DNA from: Bacillota bacterium | GTDB taxonomy: Bacteria > Bacillota > Clostridia > Christensenellales > CAG-138 | NCBI GenBank assembly: GCA_023455425.1 | Contig: JAEYCM010000005.1 | Span: 69,739 to 133,738 of the forward strand | Direction: 5' to 3' | DNA: 64,000 bases | Shown here: positions 42,017 to 49,565 of the stretch, piece after piece | Numbering within the stretch: the stretch's first letter is position 1 | How the letters are laid out: each line of letters begins with the position of its first letter | Notes under the pieces: generated by a model | Databases searched by the model: none | Told to the model about the DNA's origin: nothing | Seen by the model: only the letters and a program-made list of their open reading frames with translations | Program-made: the position numbers and the translations under genes

Positions 42017-42763
42017 TTGATCGGACGCATACTTGTAGAAATTTGCTGCGGAACTGCCGACGATGTGTTTGAGGCCGCCGCATCGGGAGCCGACCGCGTG
42101 GAACTCAACGCGGCGCTGCCCTTGGGCGGGCTTACGCCCAGCATGGGCGAGCTTGTCGCCGCCAAAAACGCAGGGGTGGAATTAGTGGCCATGGTCCGCC
42201 CGCGCGAAGGCGGATTTTGCTACAGCGAACGGGAGTTTGAGACCATGCTGCGGGATGCGCGCGCGCTGATTGCAGCGGGAGCGGACGGCATCGTATTCGG
42301 TATCCTCAACCCGGGCGGCACCGTGGACGCGGAACGCTGCAGGCAGATGGTAAAGGCGATCGGCCCCAAGCAGGCGGTGTTCCACCGGGCGATTGACGTC
42401 ACGCCGGATTGGCGGGCGGCAATTGATACGCTTTGCACGCTCGGATTTCGCCGGGTGCTCACCAGCGGGCAGGCTGCCACAGCCTTAGACGGCGCCGCAA
42501 CGATACGGGAGATGATCGCCTATGCCGCGGGGCGCATTGAGATCCTGCCGGGCGCAGGCATCCGCGCGCATAACGTCCTGGAGTTGATTGAAAAAATAGG
42601 CTGCACGCAGGTGCACGCTTCCCTTCGGGGAACGCGGACCGATTCTTCCTGTTCCGCCCGCCCCGATATCCGGTTTGGCGGCACGCTTCCCGCTTCTGAG
42701 GATGTCTTTGGCGCAACGGACCCGCATAAAGTACTCGAACTGGTCACGACCCTTTCGAATTGA
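42017..42763 (+). CDS. cutC: CutC-family TIM-barrel protein
   Basis: A 248-residue protein matching CutC: EICCGTADDVFEAAASGADRVELN near the N-terminus (shown only in part), GGLTPSMG, MVRPREGGFCYSE and FHRAIDVTPD. CutC was linked to copper tolerance, but the true function is unsettled, and members often occur in sugar operons. The start codon is TTG, seven bases after AGGAAAGGG. It lies 43 bases after the HAD gene. Confidence 0.85.
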   Translation: MIGRILVEICCGTADDVFEAAASGADRVELNAALPLGGLTPSMGELVAAKNAGVELVAMVRPREGGFCYSEREFETMLRDARALIAAGADGIVFGILNPGGTVDAERCRQMVKAIGPKQAVFHRAIDVTPDWRAAIDTLCTLGFRRVLTSGQAATALDGAATIREMIAYAAGRIEILPGAGIRAHNVLELIEKIGCTQVHASLRGTRTDSSCSARPDIRFGGTLPASEDVFGATDPHKVLELVTTLSN

Positions 42764-42806
42764 TCGGATAGCACCCGCTTACTGCAAGATAAAAGGAGGA
42801 AACGCC

Positions 42807-43700
42807 ATGAAACGCTTGATTTCCTGCACCGCTTCGGACTTTGCGACCATGACTCCGCACGAACTCAAAGTAGCCATATTCGCCTCCGCCGGGCGCAGCG
42901 TGATGAGCGAGACCATCGTCGCCTTTGAGCCGCTCATGCGCGGGCTCACCAATGCGGAGGTCGCCTCCGCGTTTGGCGCGGATATGATCCTGCTAAACTT
43001 CTATGACGCGCTCAACCCGTCCATACTGGGCCTGCCCGGCGCGCCCAGAAACCCGATTGCCGAACTCAAGCGGCTTATCGGCCGCCCGGTGGGCATCAAT
43101 CTGGAGCCTGTCGGCACAGGCAAGGCGCTCGAGAATATCGAGGCGCTGCCGCCCGGACGCCGCGCCGGCGAGGAGACGTTTTTAGCCGCAGAGGCACAGG
43201 GCGCGGATTACATCTGCCTGACCGGGAACCCCGGCACAGGCGTCACCAACGATGCGATTGAAGAAGCCGTCCGGCTCTGCCGCAAATGCTTTTCGGGCCT
43301 GATCATTGCCGGGAAGATGCATGGCGCAGGTATCGATGAGGCGGTGTTTGATACCGGCGCGTTTGCCCGCTTTATCAAAGCCGGGGCGGATATTATCCTC
43401 GTCCCCGCGCCCGGAACGGTCCCCGGCGTTTCGGAGCAGGATGTCGCAGCCGCCGTACGCACCATCCATCAAAATGGCGCTTTAGCGCTTTCCGCCATCG
43501 GCACCAGCCAGGAGGGCGCGGACACTGCCACCATACGCGAGATTGCGCTCAGCAGCAAGCGCGCGGGTGTAGATATCCAGCACATCGGCGACGCCGCCGC
43601 CTGCGGTATGGCGGATCCTGAAAACATCCTGACCCTTTCCATTGCAATCCGCGGCAAGCGCCATACGGTATTCCGCATGGCCGGAAGCGTATTGCGATAA
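42807..43700 (+). CDS. Conserved TIM-barrel-like protein of amino-sugar operons
   Basis: A 297-residue protein, MKRLISCTASDFATM onwards. GADMILLNFYDALNP, GRPVGINLEPVGTGK, GADYICLTGNPGTGV and GADIILVPAPGTVPGV suggest a TIM barrel with phosphate-type loops. I recall similar proteins beside PTS genes in Firmicutes, without proven function. It starts behind AAAAGGAGGA and closes the operon. A phosphosugar or phosphonate reaction would fit the fold, but no activity can be assigned. Confidence 0.65.
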   Translation: MKRLISCTASDFATMTPHELKVAIFASAGRSVMSETIVAFEPLMRGLTNAEVASAFGADMILLNFYDALNPSILGLPGAPRNPIAELKRLIGRPVGINLEPVGTGKALENIEALPPGRRAGEETFLAAEAQGADYICLTGNPGTGVTNDAIEEAVRLCRKCFSGLIIAGKMHGAGIDEAVFDTGAFARFIKAGADIILVPAPGTVPGVSEQDVAAAVRTIHQNGALALSAIGTSQEGADTATIREIALSSKRAGVDIQHIGDAAACGMADPENILTLSIAIRGKRHTVFRMAGSVLR

Positions 43701-43711
43701 CAACTTTATTT

Positions 43712-43810
43712 CAGGTGGCTTTGCCCCTGAACCCCCACCCAAGGGACTCGTCCTTGGGAATCCCTTTCTCGGAGACGCCTTGTTTCAGGACGTTAGAGCC
43801 TCCAAAGTAC
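43712..43810. repeat. Hairpin-rich intergenic repeat, copy C (shorter)
   Basis: It begins with CAGGTGGC...GCCCCTG and continues with the shared core CCCCCACCCAAGGGAC and CCTTGGGAATCCCTT (43732-43765). The 3' part with the last hairpin is missing or diverged compared with copies A and B. It follows a plus-strand gene, while the other copies lie beside minus-strand genes. Confidence 0.65.
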
Positions 43811-43827
43811 CAACCCGATAAACGCGG

Positions 43828-43863
43828 AATGGCTGTATGGATATATCCATACAGCCATTTTTT
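43828..43863 (+). terminator. Terminator with 32-base perfect palindrome
   Basis: AATGGCTGTATGGATA and its exact complement form a 16-bp uninterrupted palindrome (43828-43859), followed by T residues to 43863. It should terminate the PTS operon, converging with the Xre gene. Confidence 0.85.
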
Positions 43864-43882
43864 ACTTTATTGAGGTTTGAGT

Positions 43883-44128
43883 TTATGGCTCCTCAAACTC
43901 CAGGAACTTTGCGGGCGGTATATGAAACAGATCGGCTATGGCGAAAAGGGTTTTCAAGGATATGGGCTGGACAAGGGTCGGCGTTTCCACCTGTGAAAGG
44001 TAACCGGGGCTGATACCGACCAACTCCGCGAGTTGCTCCTGCGTCATGCCGTTCATTTTTCGGTAATAGGCGATTTTCAGACCGATTTGGATATATCGCC
44101 TGTCATTTAAATCTTTTGTTTTTTGCAT
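43883..44128 (-). CDS. Xre-family helix-turn-helix regulator
   Basis: An 81-residue single-domain protein. The helix-turn-helix spans residues about 18-70 (AYYRKMNGMTQEQLAELVGI, SPGYLSQVE, LKTLFAIADLFHI). I start at ATG 44128 behind GGGGTG; a GTG at 44137 would add three residues. It is divergent from the Spo0E-like gene, with an AT-rich intergenic region that could hold its operator. Confidence 0.85.
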   Translation of the reverse strand: MQKTKDLNDRRYIQIGLKIAYYRKMNGMTQEQLAELVGISPGYLSQVETPTLVQPISLKTLFAIADLFHIPPAKFLEFEEP

Positions 44129-44247
44129 CGCATTCACCCCAATAAATAGTCTATCGATTTGCAGTATGGAGGTGAACGGAGTATAATATAGATTATTATA
44201 TGTATTATATATACTTTACGTAATATAACTTAGTAAAAGCAATAAAT

Positions 44248-44436
44248 ATGAGTGAGAAGTATATGCAGGGCTTGTATGAAAAAATTGAAAGAGAACGGGA
44301 TAAACTTACCTGTCTTGTCAACCAGACCCTCAAAGAAAACCAGCCTATCGGAGTCAACGATATGATCCTTGCCCAGAATCGCAAACTGAATTTGTTGATT
44401 GGAAAGTTGGAAATCAAAAAAATCAGGCGAACATGA
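44248..44436 (+). CDS. Spo0E-like small protein with degenerate signature
   Basis: A 62-residue two-helix protein. YEKIERERDKLTCLV and the second helix AQNRKLNLLIGKLE align with Spo0E-type aspartyl-phosphatases that dephosphorylate Spo0A. The conserved SQELD signature reads NRKLN here, so the Ser and Asp considered important are lost; activity is doubtful. No strong ribosome binding site precedes the start. It suggests a sporulating Bacillota lineage. Confidence 0.6.
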   Translation: MSEKYMQGLYEKIERERDKLTCLVNQTLKENQPIGVNDMILAQNRKLNLLIGKLEIKKIRRT

Positions 44437-44518
44437 ATAAGCCTCGGATGAAAAATAGCCGAATGGACCGTTCCGTCTATTTTGCAATGCCCGGTATTAT
44501 CGTTTCCTGCTGATTCCT

Positions 44519-44701
44519 TTACAGGCCCAATTCTCTTTTTATCAACGCCGACGCGATATAGAGCGCCTTAATCCTGCGCTCGAGCAGCGTTAGCTGAGGG
44601 GTTCCCTGTTTTAATTTTGGCTGTACTTTCTCACACTTGCTGATCGTTGAAGCGATCGCCCGGAGGGCTTCTCCCAACTCTTCTTTCGTAAAATGATCCA
44701 T
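44519..44701 (-). CDS. Small helical protein of unknown function
   Basis: A 60-residue protein, MDHFTKEELGEALRAIASTI to ALIKRELGL, predicted to be all helix with basic and acidic faces. The start at 44701 follows GGGGCGG; a GTG two codons upstream is possible. The regular codon use and ribosome binding site argue for a real gene. I do not recognise the family. Confidence 0.55.
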   Translation of the reverse strand: MDHFTKEELGEALRAIASTISKCEKVQPKLKQGTPQLTLLERRIKALYIASALIKRELGL

Positions 44702-44791
44702 ACGCACCGCCCCATCATATAGCCTTTTTAATAGCTTTCAAACGATTGTACACCATATTGGATTGAGAAGCAAAACCGGCTTATTTGATGC

Positions 44792-44817
44792 AAAAAAGTG
44801 CGCGAAAGCGCACTTTT
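44792..44817 (-). terminator. Rho-independent terminator after the VanW gene
   Basis: AAAAGTGCGC-GAAA-GCGCACTTTT (44794-44817) is a 10-bp perfect stem with a GNRA-like tetraloop, followed by T on the minus strand. Confidence 0.9.
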
Positions 44818-44866
44818 AATCGGAAAATCTCGTTGATCAACCCTGCGGGGCTTACTGCGGCAAATT

Positions 44867-46543
44867 TTATTGCCCCGTCGCCAGTTGTTCCGGGGTCAGC
44901 GTCGGGATGCCGCCAAGCGCGGGATCGGGACCGTTGACATACGTCCTGCCGTTGATGGGATTCCATTTGTAATGATGGAAATCCTCCACTTTGAGTTCCT
45001 GGCCTTCGAGCGTCAGGTAATGGATATAGGTCTGCACTTCCCTGCCCTGGCGCGCTTTTGCAAACTCATAGGATTGCCCGGGGGCGATCACGGTTTCGTC
45101 CGGCGCTACCGCGGTATTGTAGTAGTAATTCATCTTGGGCGTTCCGAATCTCCCCATATCCTTGAACGAGAAATCCAAAATCACCGGCCCGTATTCGGCG
45201 TGCACAACCGGCGGCCCATAGATTTCCACCGTGACGTTTTTGTCCTTGGGATTCACATAGGACACCATATAAACGGGCACATCGTACGGATTTTTAATCT
45301 TTAAATCCGGCGCGCCCGTGCTGATGGTCGCGTCCAGGCCCAGCGGGATATAGTCCGACGATATTGAATGGTGCGTGGAATCGGTAATTTCTATTCCAGA
45401 CCGGATCGCTGCGTTATACACGGTGCTTGAAATCTGGCATACGCCGCCGCCCGCCTGCTGGGTGTAGCCGCCGTTGGAAATGCCCGCCGCTTCCTTCCAG
45501 CCGGTAGTCAGTGATCGGGGACCCGCCTGTTCGTTGATGGACCATTCCTGGCCGGGCGCGATGACGACGCCGTTTACGATGCCGGACAGCTTCGCGACAT
45601 TCCAGTTGCGGCTATAGCTGTAATGCAAAGAATAGCTGGACGTCCAGGAAGAAATAAGCTGCGTGTCGTACTTAAGCTGTTCGAGCGTCACCTCGGGTTC
45701 AATGGGCGTTACAGGGGCGACGATCGTTTCGTAATTGCCGGTTTCCACGGCGTTAAGGATCGCATCCGCCACAGCTTCCATGTCCACGGACCGGCCGTTG
45801 ACGCCATCCGTATAGAGGAAGCGCGAAATATTCGCATCCTTGGGGATATAGTCCTTCACAAACTCATCGTTTTTCCAGAAAAGATACCGAAGCTGATTGG
45901 GCATATCCTCGGCAGGTATGCGCGCAAGTTCCGGGCGCTTGATTTCGTCCCCGCCCGCAGCTGATTCAATCATGTCCTCAACGTCCTGCTCGTAGGGGGT
46001 GCCGTCGGGCAAATGTCCCCAGGGCGTAAACACGTAGCTCGCATTCACAGGCTGCTGATCGAGACTTTCTTTAAGCGGAAGCAGTACGGAAAGGAACTTA
46101 TTCCGGTCGGCTTGTATGCTGACGGGAAAATCCACGCCCTGTTCCTTGGTTTCTTCTATGACCTGCTTGCGCTCTTCAAGCGTTCCCGCATGCCCGAAAG
46201 AGAGCGCCCGTGCGATCACCGCTTCATAGTCCGTTGTAATTCCCAAATCCTGGGCGTTATATTGATATATCTCGCCTTCCACGTCGATGGATACCTGTAC
46301 TTTTGAAAGCAGCGCATCCTCTATGCCCGCCGTGGCCGCGAGCGCCTCATCCTTGGTCATTTCCGAAAGATTGATACCGCCCACGGAAACGCCTTCCAAC
46401 ACACGCTCATTATTCATGATGCGGTTATTCTGATCAACCGTATAAGCCGCAAGCGCCAAAACAACCCCAAGCATGATGCAGATGACGGCAACCAAGATTC
46501 CTTTTTTTCCTTTTTGTTTTTGCACAGGCTTGTTTTCGGCCAT
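44867..46543 (-). CDS. VanW-family membrane-anchored protein
   Basis: A 558-residue protein. A short Lys/Gln-rich cytoplasmic tail and one membrane segment (about residues 18-40) precede an extracellular part. Residues about 55-330 look like repeated PG-binding-4-type domains (VLEGVSVGGINLSEM; YNAQDLGITTDYEAV). The VanW domain (about 340-480) has AKLSGIVNGVVIAPGQEWS, GGVCQISSTVYNAAI and STHHSISSDYIPLGLDATI (partial). VanW proteins occur near vancomycin-resistance genes but are common in Clostridia; they probably act at the cell wall. The start at 46543 follows GAAGGAG. Confidence 0.9.
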   Translation of the reverse strand: MAENKPVQKQKGKKGILVAVICIMLGVVLALAAYTVDQNNRIMNNERVLEGVSVGGINLSEMTKDEALAATAGIEDALLSKVQVSIDVEGEIYQYNAQDLGITTDYEAVIARALSFGHAGTLEERKQVIEETKEQGVDFPVSIQADRNKFLSVLLPLKESLDQQPVNASYVFTPWGHLPDGTPYEQDVEDMIESAAGGDEIKRPELARIPAEDMPNQLRYLFWKNDEFVKDYIPKDANISRFLYTDGVNGRSVDMEAVADAILNAVETGNYETIVAPVTPIEPEVTLEQLKYDTQLISSWTSSYSLHYSYSRNWNVAKLSGIVNGVVIAPGQEWSINEQAGPRSLTTGWKEAAGISNGGYTQQAGGGVCQISSTVYNAAIRSGIEITDSTHHSISSDYIPLGLDATISTGAPDLKIKNPYDVPVYMVSYVNPKDKNVTVEIYGPPVVHAEYGPVILDFSFKDMGRFGTPKMNYYYNTAVAPDETVIAPGQSYEFAKARQGREVQTYIHYLTLEGQELKVEDFHHYKWNPINGRTYVNGPDPALGGIPTLTPEQLATGQ

Positions 46544-46634
46544 ATTTCTTACTCCTTCTATCGTGCACCACTCGCCGCGCTTTTCCGCGCCCGCGCCTTG
46601 GTCGAACGTACCGCTGCTTTTGATCACCCGGTTT

Positions 46635-46668
46635 ACCGGGTAACACTATCATTACCCCGGTTATTATA
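46635..46668 (-). promoter_or_regulatory. VanW promoter with overlapping inverted repeat
   Basis: On the minus strand an extended -10 TGGTATAAT lies at 46663-46671; the -35 is poor. Directly downstream, TTACCCCGGT (46652-46661) and ACCGGGTAA (46635-46643) form an inverted repeat over the expected start site, a possible operator or leader hairpin. Confidence 0.4.
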
Positions 46669-46920
46669 CCATGTAACATGGATGCGCATAAAGTCATTCA
46701 TGCGAGATTCTCGTTTTTTCTGGCGAAAAAAAGCCATCCGTTTCGAAAGATATGACAATTTTCCGTTTTTGTTCCTTTTTGACGGATTGCCGGTCTATTT
46801 CCCGGGGAATTCCTTTTTTACGCATCAGCGATATCGGCCGTTACTTGTTTCTATATCAACGCGGCAAAAGGTTTTCTTCTGATCGTTTTTTCTTCCCCCT
46901 CATTCCGGGGTTCTCCGGTA

Positions 46921-46944
46921 AAAAAGCGGCCTGCGCCGCTTTTT
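46921..46944. terminator. Bidirectional terminator hairpin
   Basis: AAAAAGCGGC-CTGC-GCCGCTTTTT is a 10-bp perfect stem with A and T flanks, so it works on either strand. It is the second terminator behind the holin gene. Confidence 0.8.
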
Positions 46945-46951
46945 GCCATAT

Positions 46952-46983
46952 ATAAAAATACGCCGGCTGGGTTGAAGGCCGGC
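46952..46983 (-). terminator. Terminator after the holin gene
   Basis: GCCGGC (46978-46983) and GCCGGC (46962-46967) pair across a 10-base loop and are followed on the minus strand by GTATTTTTATA. It is 13 bases past the holin stop. Confidence 0.65.
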
Positions 46984-46995
46984 AGCCTTCTGTTG

Positions 46996-47187
46996 CTACC
47001 ACTTCTGCTTATCGGTCGGGTTATTGAGTACGCCAACCAATACCAGCAACTGCAAAACGCCGGCCGCGATCTGGTTGACGGTTTCGCTCAAGCCCGTATC
47101 AATGACGCCGGTCATCATCAGGATGCCCAGTATCTGCGCAACGATAGACGTCCACAGCACCGGACTTTTCCAACGGTTTTGTTCCAT
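46996..47187 (-). CDS. Small phage-type holin
   Basis: A 63-residue protein with two hydrophobic stretches (WTSIVAQILGILMMTGVID and QIAAGVLQLLVLVGVLN) and a charged tail with NNPTDKQKW, the layout of phi-LC3-type holins. It would form membrane lesions that let the endolysin reach the wall. ATG 47187 has GGAGG ten bases upstream; ATG 47196 overlaps the previous stop as ATGA and is the alternative. Confidence 0.75.
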   Translation of the reverse strand: MEQNRWKSPVLWTSIVAQILGILMMTGVIDTGLSETVNQIAAGVLQLLVLVGVLNNPTDKQKW

Positions 47188-47192
47188 ATGGT

Positions 47193-47483
47193 TCATTCCT
47201 CCAATTTATCGATCCGGGCCAGTCTTTCATGGGCCCGTTTTGTACTTTCCTCCACGCGGGTGAGGCGTTCTGCAAAGGTATCCATCCTTTGGCCCTGTGA
47301 ACGCATATCCTTTTTGATCTCATCCACGCCGTGCTTGATGTATTCCACATCCGTCTTTAACGCGCCGTCTTCGTACCCCTCCTGCTTTTCCTCCTTTTGC
47401 CGCTCCCGTGCGCGCGCCGACCATGCGAGCAATATGCCGCTTAGCGCGGCAAACACCGCTGCTACAATGCTAAGCCATTCCAT
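47193..47483 (-). CDS. XhlA-like membrane-anchored coiled-coil protein
   Basis: A 96-residue protein with one N-terminal membrane segment (MEWLSIVAAVFAALSGILLA) and a long charged coiled coil (residues about 25-96). In Bacillus prophages XhlA proteins of this design assist holin and amidase in lysis. The start follows GCGGAGGACG and lies two bases after the amidase stop; the stop touches the holin start. It could alternatively be a scaffold for cell-wall turnover. Confidence 0.65.
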   Translation of the reverse strand: MEWLSIVAAVFAALSGILLAWSARARERQKEEKQEGYEDGALKTDVEYIKHGVDEIKKDMRSQGQRMDTFAERLTRVEESTKRAHERLARIDKLEE

Positions 47484-47485
47484 AC

Positions 47486-48493
47486 TTACGTCCTCCGCAA
47501 ATAGGTGTCCACACACCAGCCGCGAAGAGCGGGCGCATCGTTGTGCTTGACGACCTCGGCCCAGCCTTTTGTAAGATCCAGAACAACTACCTCATCCTTT
47601 GCGTTTACCGTACCGATTTTGCGGTAGGATGTGCCGGGGCCGCTGCGCAGATGGACATAGGACCCGCCCCGATAGGTATAAAACGCGGGAGGATCGCTTT
47701 CGTCCCTTTCTTCCAGATAGGTATCGATGCAGTACCCCACAACGATGGGCTTTTGATTGTGCAGGATCACTTTCGCCCAGCCGTTTGCAACGGAAAGCAC
47801 GATGCATTGCTCCCCGGCGGAAAGCTTGCCTTTGCTTTCATATTTGGTACCCGGGCCGCTTCTGACATTGACGCCGGTGGCCCCTGCGTAAGCGTAGGTG
47901 GCCGGCAACTCCGTTTCGGTCGGATCCGGCGGATCTGGCGGGTCTGTCGGAACCCCGCCGTCGAGAAGCGCTTTGAACGCTTCAAGCGGCATATATGCCC
48001 CGGGACAGAGCGTGGGATACGGGCGGCCGGTGAGCTTGCCGTTTACATAATAGGGTACTTCCCTGTGGCCGTACATGGTCGCGACATTGATGGCGACCCC
48101 GCCCACGCTTTGGCCGTTAAGCGCCAGTATCGCTAAAATAAGCTTCTTTGCGGAAGCTACCTGCGCTGCGGTAGGCGCGTGCTTATGGATTGCGCCCGTG
48201 ATGCAGATCCCGCAGCTGTGCTCATTCAGATCGTTGCTTTTTGCGTTGCTTACATGCCCGCCCTCATAAATGAGGCCACGGCCTTTATAGATGATGCCAT
48301 CCGCAGTAATCACATAATTGTAATCGCAGCCCGCATGCCCTTCGCTTTGATGATGGGCATGGATGCTTTTGATCGTACTGCCGTCGCTTGCGCTGTGATG
48401 GATGACAATGGTATCCAGCTTTTTGAGCCTGCTGAGTGACCGCGCCCACTTCAGGCCTGTATCGACAACAAAGTCAAAATCATTGTTTATCAT
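47486..48493 (-). CDS. N-acetylmuramoyl-L-alanine amidase with two SH3 domains (endolysin type)
   Basis: A 335-residue protein. The amidase-2 domain (residues about 20-180) has IVIHHSASDGST, YNYVITADGIIY, GHREVPYYVNG and YPTLCPGAYM; the His residues and Cys fit the zinc site. A Pro/Asp linker (TDPPDPPDPTE) leads to two bacterial SH3 repeats (VNVRSGPGTKYESKG; VHLRSGPGTSYRKIG). No signal peptide is present, as in holin-dependent endolysins. It begins behind AGAGGAGGAAT and heads the three-gene cassette amidase-XhlA-holin. Confidence 0.92.
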   Translation of the reverse strand: MINNDFDFVVDTGLKWARSLSRLKKLDTIVIHHSASDGSTIKSIHAHHQSEGHAGCDYNYVITADGIIYKGRGLIYEGGHVSNAKSNDLNEHSCGICITGAIHKHAPTAAQVASAKKLILAILALNGQSVGGVAINVATMYGHREVPYYVNGKLTGRPYPTLCPGAYMPLEAFKALLDGGVPTDPPDPPDPTETELPATYAYAGATGVNVRSGPGTKYESKGKLSAGEQCIVLSVANGWAKVILHNQKPIVVGYCIDTYLEERDESDPPAFYTYRGGSYVHLRSGPGTSYRKIGTVNAKDEVVVLDLTKGWAEVVKHNDAPALRGWCVDTYLRRT

Positions 48494-48757
48494 AGGTATT
48501 CCTCCTCTGAGGGGCTGGCTGCCTGAAGTCCTGATCAAAAAATGCGGATGTTTTCACTTTTATTCCCGTGGCGTTCATCTGCTTGAACTCCGCCAGCCAT
48601 ATATCCCTATCACATAATATGCAGCAGGATGCGAACTTGATTGAACTTTGCGCCCAACAAGTTGTACGCGCGGCGGATACAAGTTTCAGGTATTTACAGC
48701 CAATGCTATTTTCCGGTACTATTCTTCTATGAGATATGGCGTATAGGAGGAATACAG

Positions 48758-49504
48758 ATGCGGTTTTTTGAAAAGAAAGCGTTGGTGTTGGGCGGTTCTC
48801 AGGGCATTGGCAGCGCAATCTGCCTGGAATTCGCAAAGGAAGGCGCGGATGTTGCGTTTACCTACCGCTCCAGCGAAGGGCAGGCGGAGCTGATCGGGCA
48901 GCAAATCAGGGCACTTGGAAGAGCCGCGCTGCCCATGTGGGCGGATGTTTCAAATAAAAAAGAGGTTGAACAACTTGCGGCAACGGTGGAGCGCGCCTTT
49001 CACGGCCTTGACATCCTGGTATGCTGCGCGGGCATCATGCCCGAAGGCGCAATCGATGTCATGCAGGAGGACGACTGGCACCGGGTGATTGAAACCAACC
49101 TGAGCAGCGCATTTTATGCCATACAGGCCTGCTGCCCGCTGCTTAAAAACAGCCGGGCCGGACGCATCATTCTGATTTCTTCACAGGCCGCCTTTACAGG
49201 CTCCATCAACCACGCGCACTATGCGGCTACAAAATCCGGCCTGCTGGGCCTTGCTTATTCGGCCGCCAAGGAATTGGGGCCTTTCAACATCACGGTAAAC
49301 GTCGTTTCTCCCGGCCGCATTTCCACGCGCATGCTTGACTACGCGGATGATAAAAAGCGCGCACGCTGGCTTGCGGATACGCCGCTTGGACGCCTTGGCA
49401 CTCCGGAAGAAATCGCAAAGCCGGTGGTATTCTTGGCTTCCGAGGACAGCAGCTTTATCACCGGCGCGAACCTCAATGTAACCGGCGGCATGCTGATGGG
49501 ATAG
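48758..49504 (+). CDS. SDR-family oxidoreductase (FabG-like)
   Basis: A 248-residue short-chain dehydrogenase. LVLGGSQGIGSAI is the coenzyme site, VCCAGIMPEG the central motif, and YAATKSGLLGL carries the catalytic Tyr and Lys. The C-terminus GANLNVTGGMLMG is typical of 3-oxoacyl-ACP-reductase-like enzymes. It is a single gene with AGGAGG at its start and no informative neighbour. The substrate is unknown. Confidence 0.88.
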   Translation: MRFFEKKALVLGGSQGIGSAICLEFAKEGADVAFTYRSSEGQAELIGQQIRALGRAALPMWADVSNKKEVEQLAATVERAFHGLDILVCCAGIMPEGAIDVMQEDDWHRVIETNLSSAFYAIQACCPLLKNSRAGRIILISSQAAFTGSINHAHYAATKSGLLGLAYSAAKELGPFNITVNVVSPGRISTRMLDYADDKKRARWLADTPLGRLGTPEEIAKPVVFLASEDSSFITGANLNVTGGMLMG

Positions 49505-49565
49505 GCCCGGTTCCATTTAAGCGGATTGTAATTTCTGCGCCCCGAACCGGCGGTGATTGCGGCCT

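Larger units (their letters stand above)
46544..46995. other. Intergenic region between the VanW gene and the lysis cassette
   Basis: No gene is seen in 452 bases. It holds the VanW promoter and hairpin near 46635-46668 and two terminators of the cassette (46921-46944 and 46952-46983). The middle (46690-46900) is T-rich without clear signals. Confidence 0.6.

Noticed and set aside
42807..43700. KDPG aldolase or PEP phosphonomutase for the TIM-barrel-like protein
   Set aside because: The catalytic Lys/Glu pattern of KDPG aldolase and the phosphonomutase signature are not visible, and the gene belongs to the amino-sugar operon.
46996..48493. Complete prophage
   Set aside because: Only the lysis cassette is phage-like; no capsid, tail, terminase or integrase gene was found within 64 kb, and no attachment site repeats were seen.
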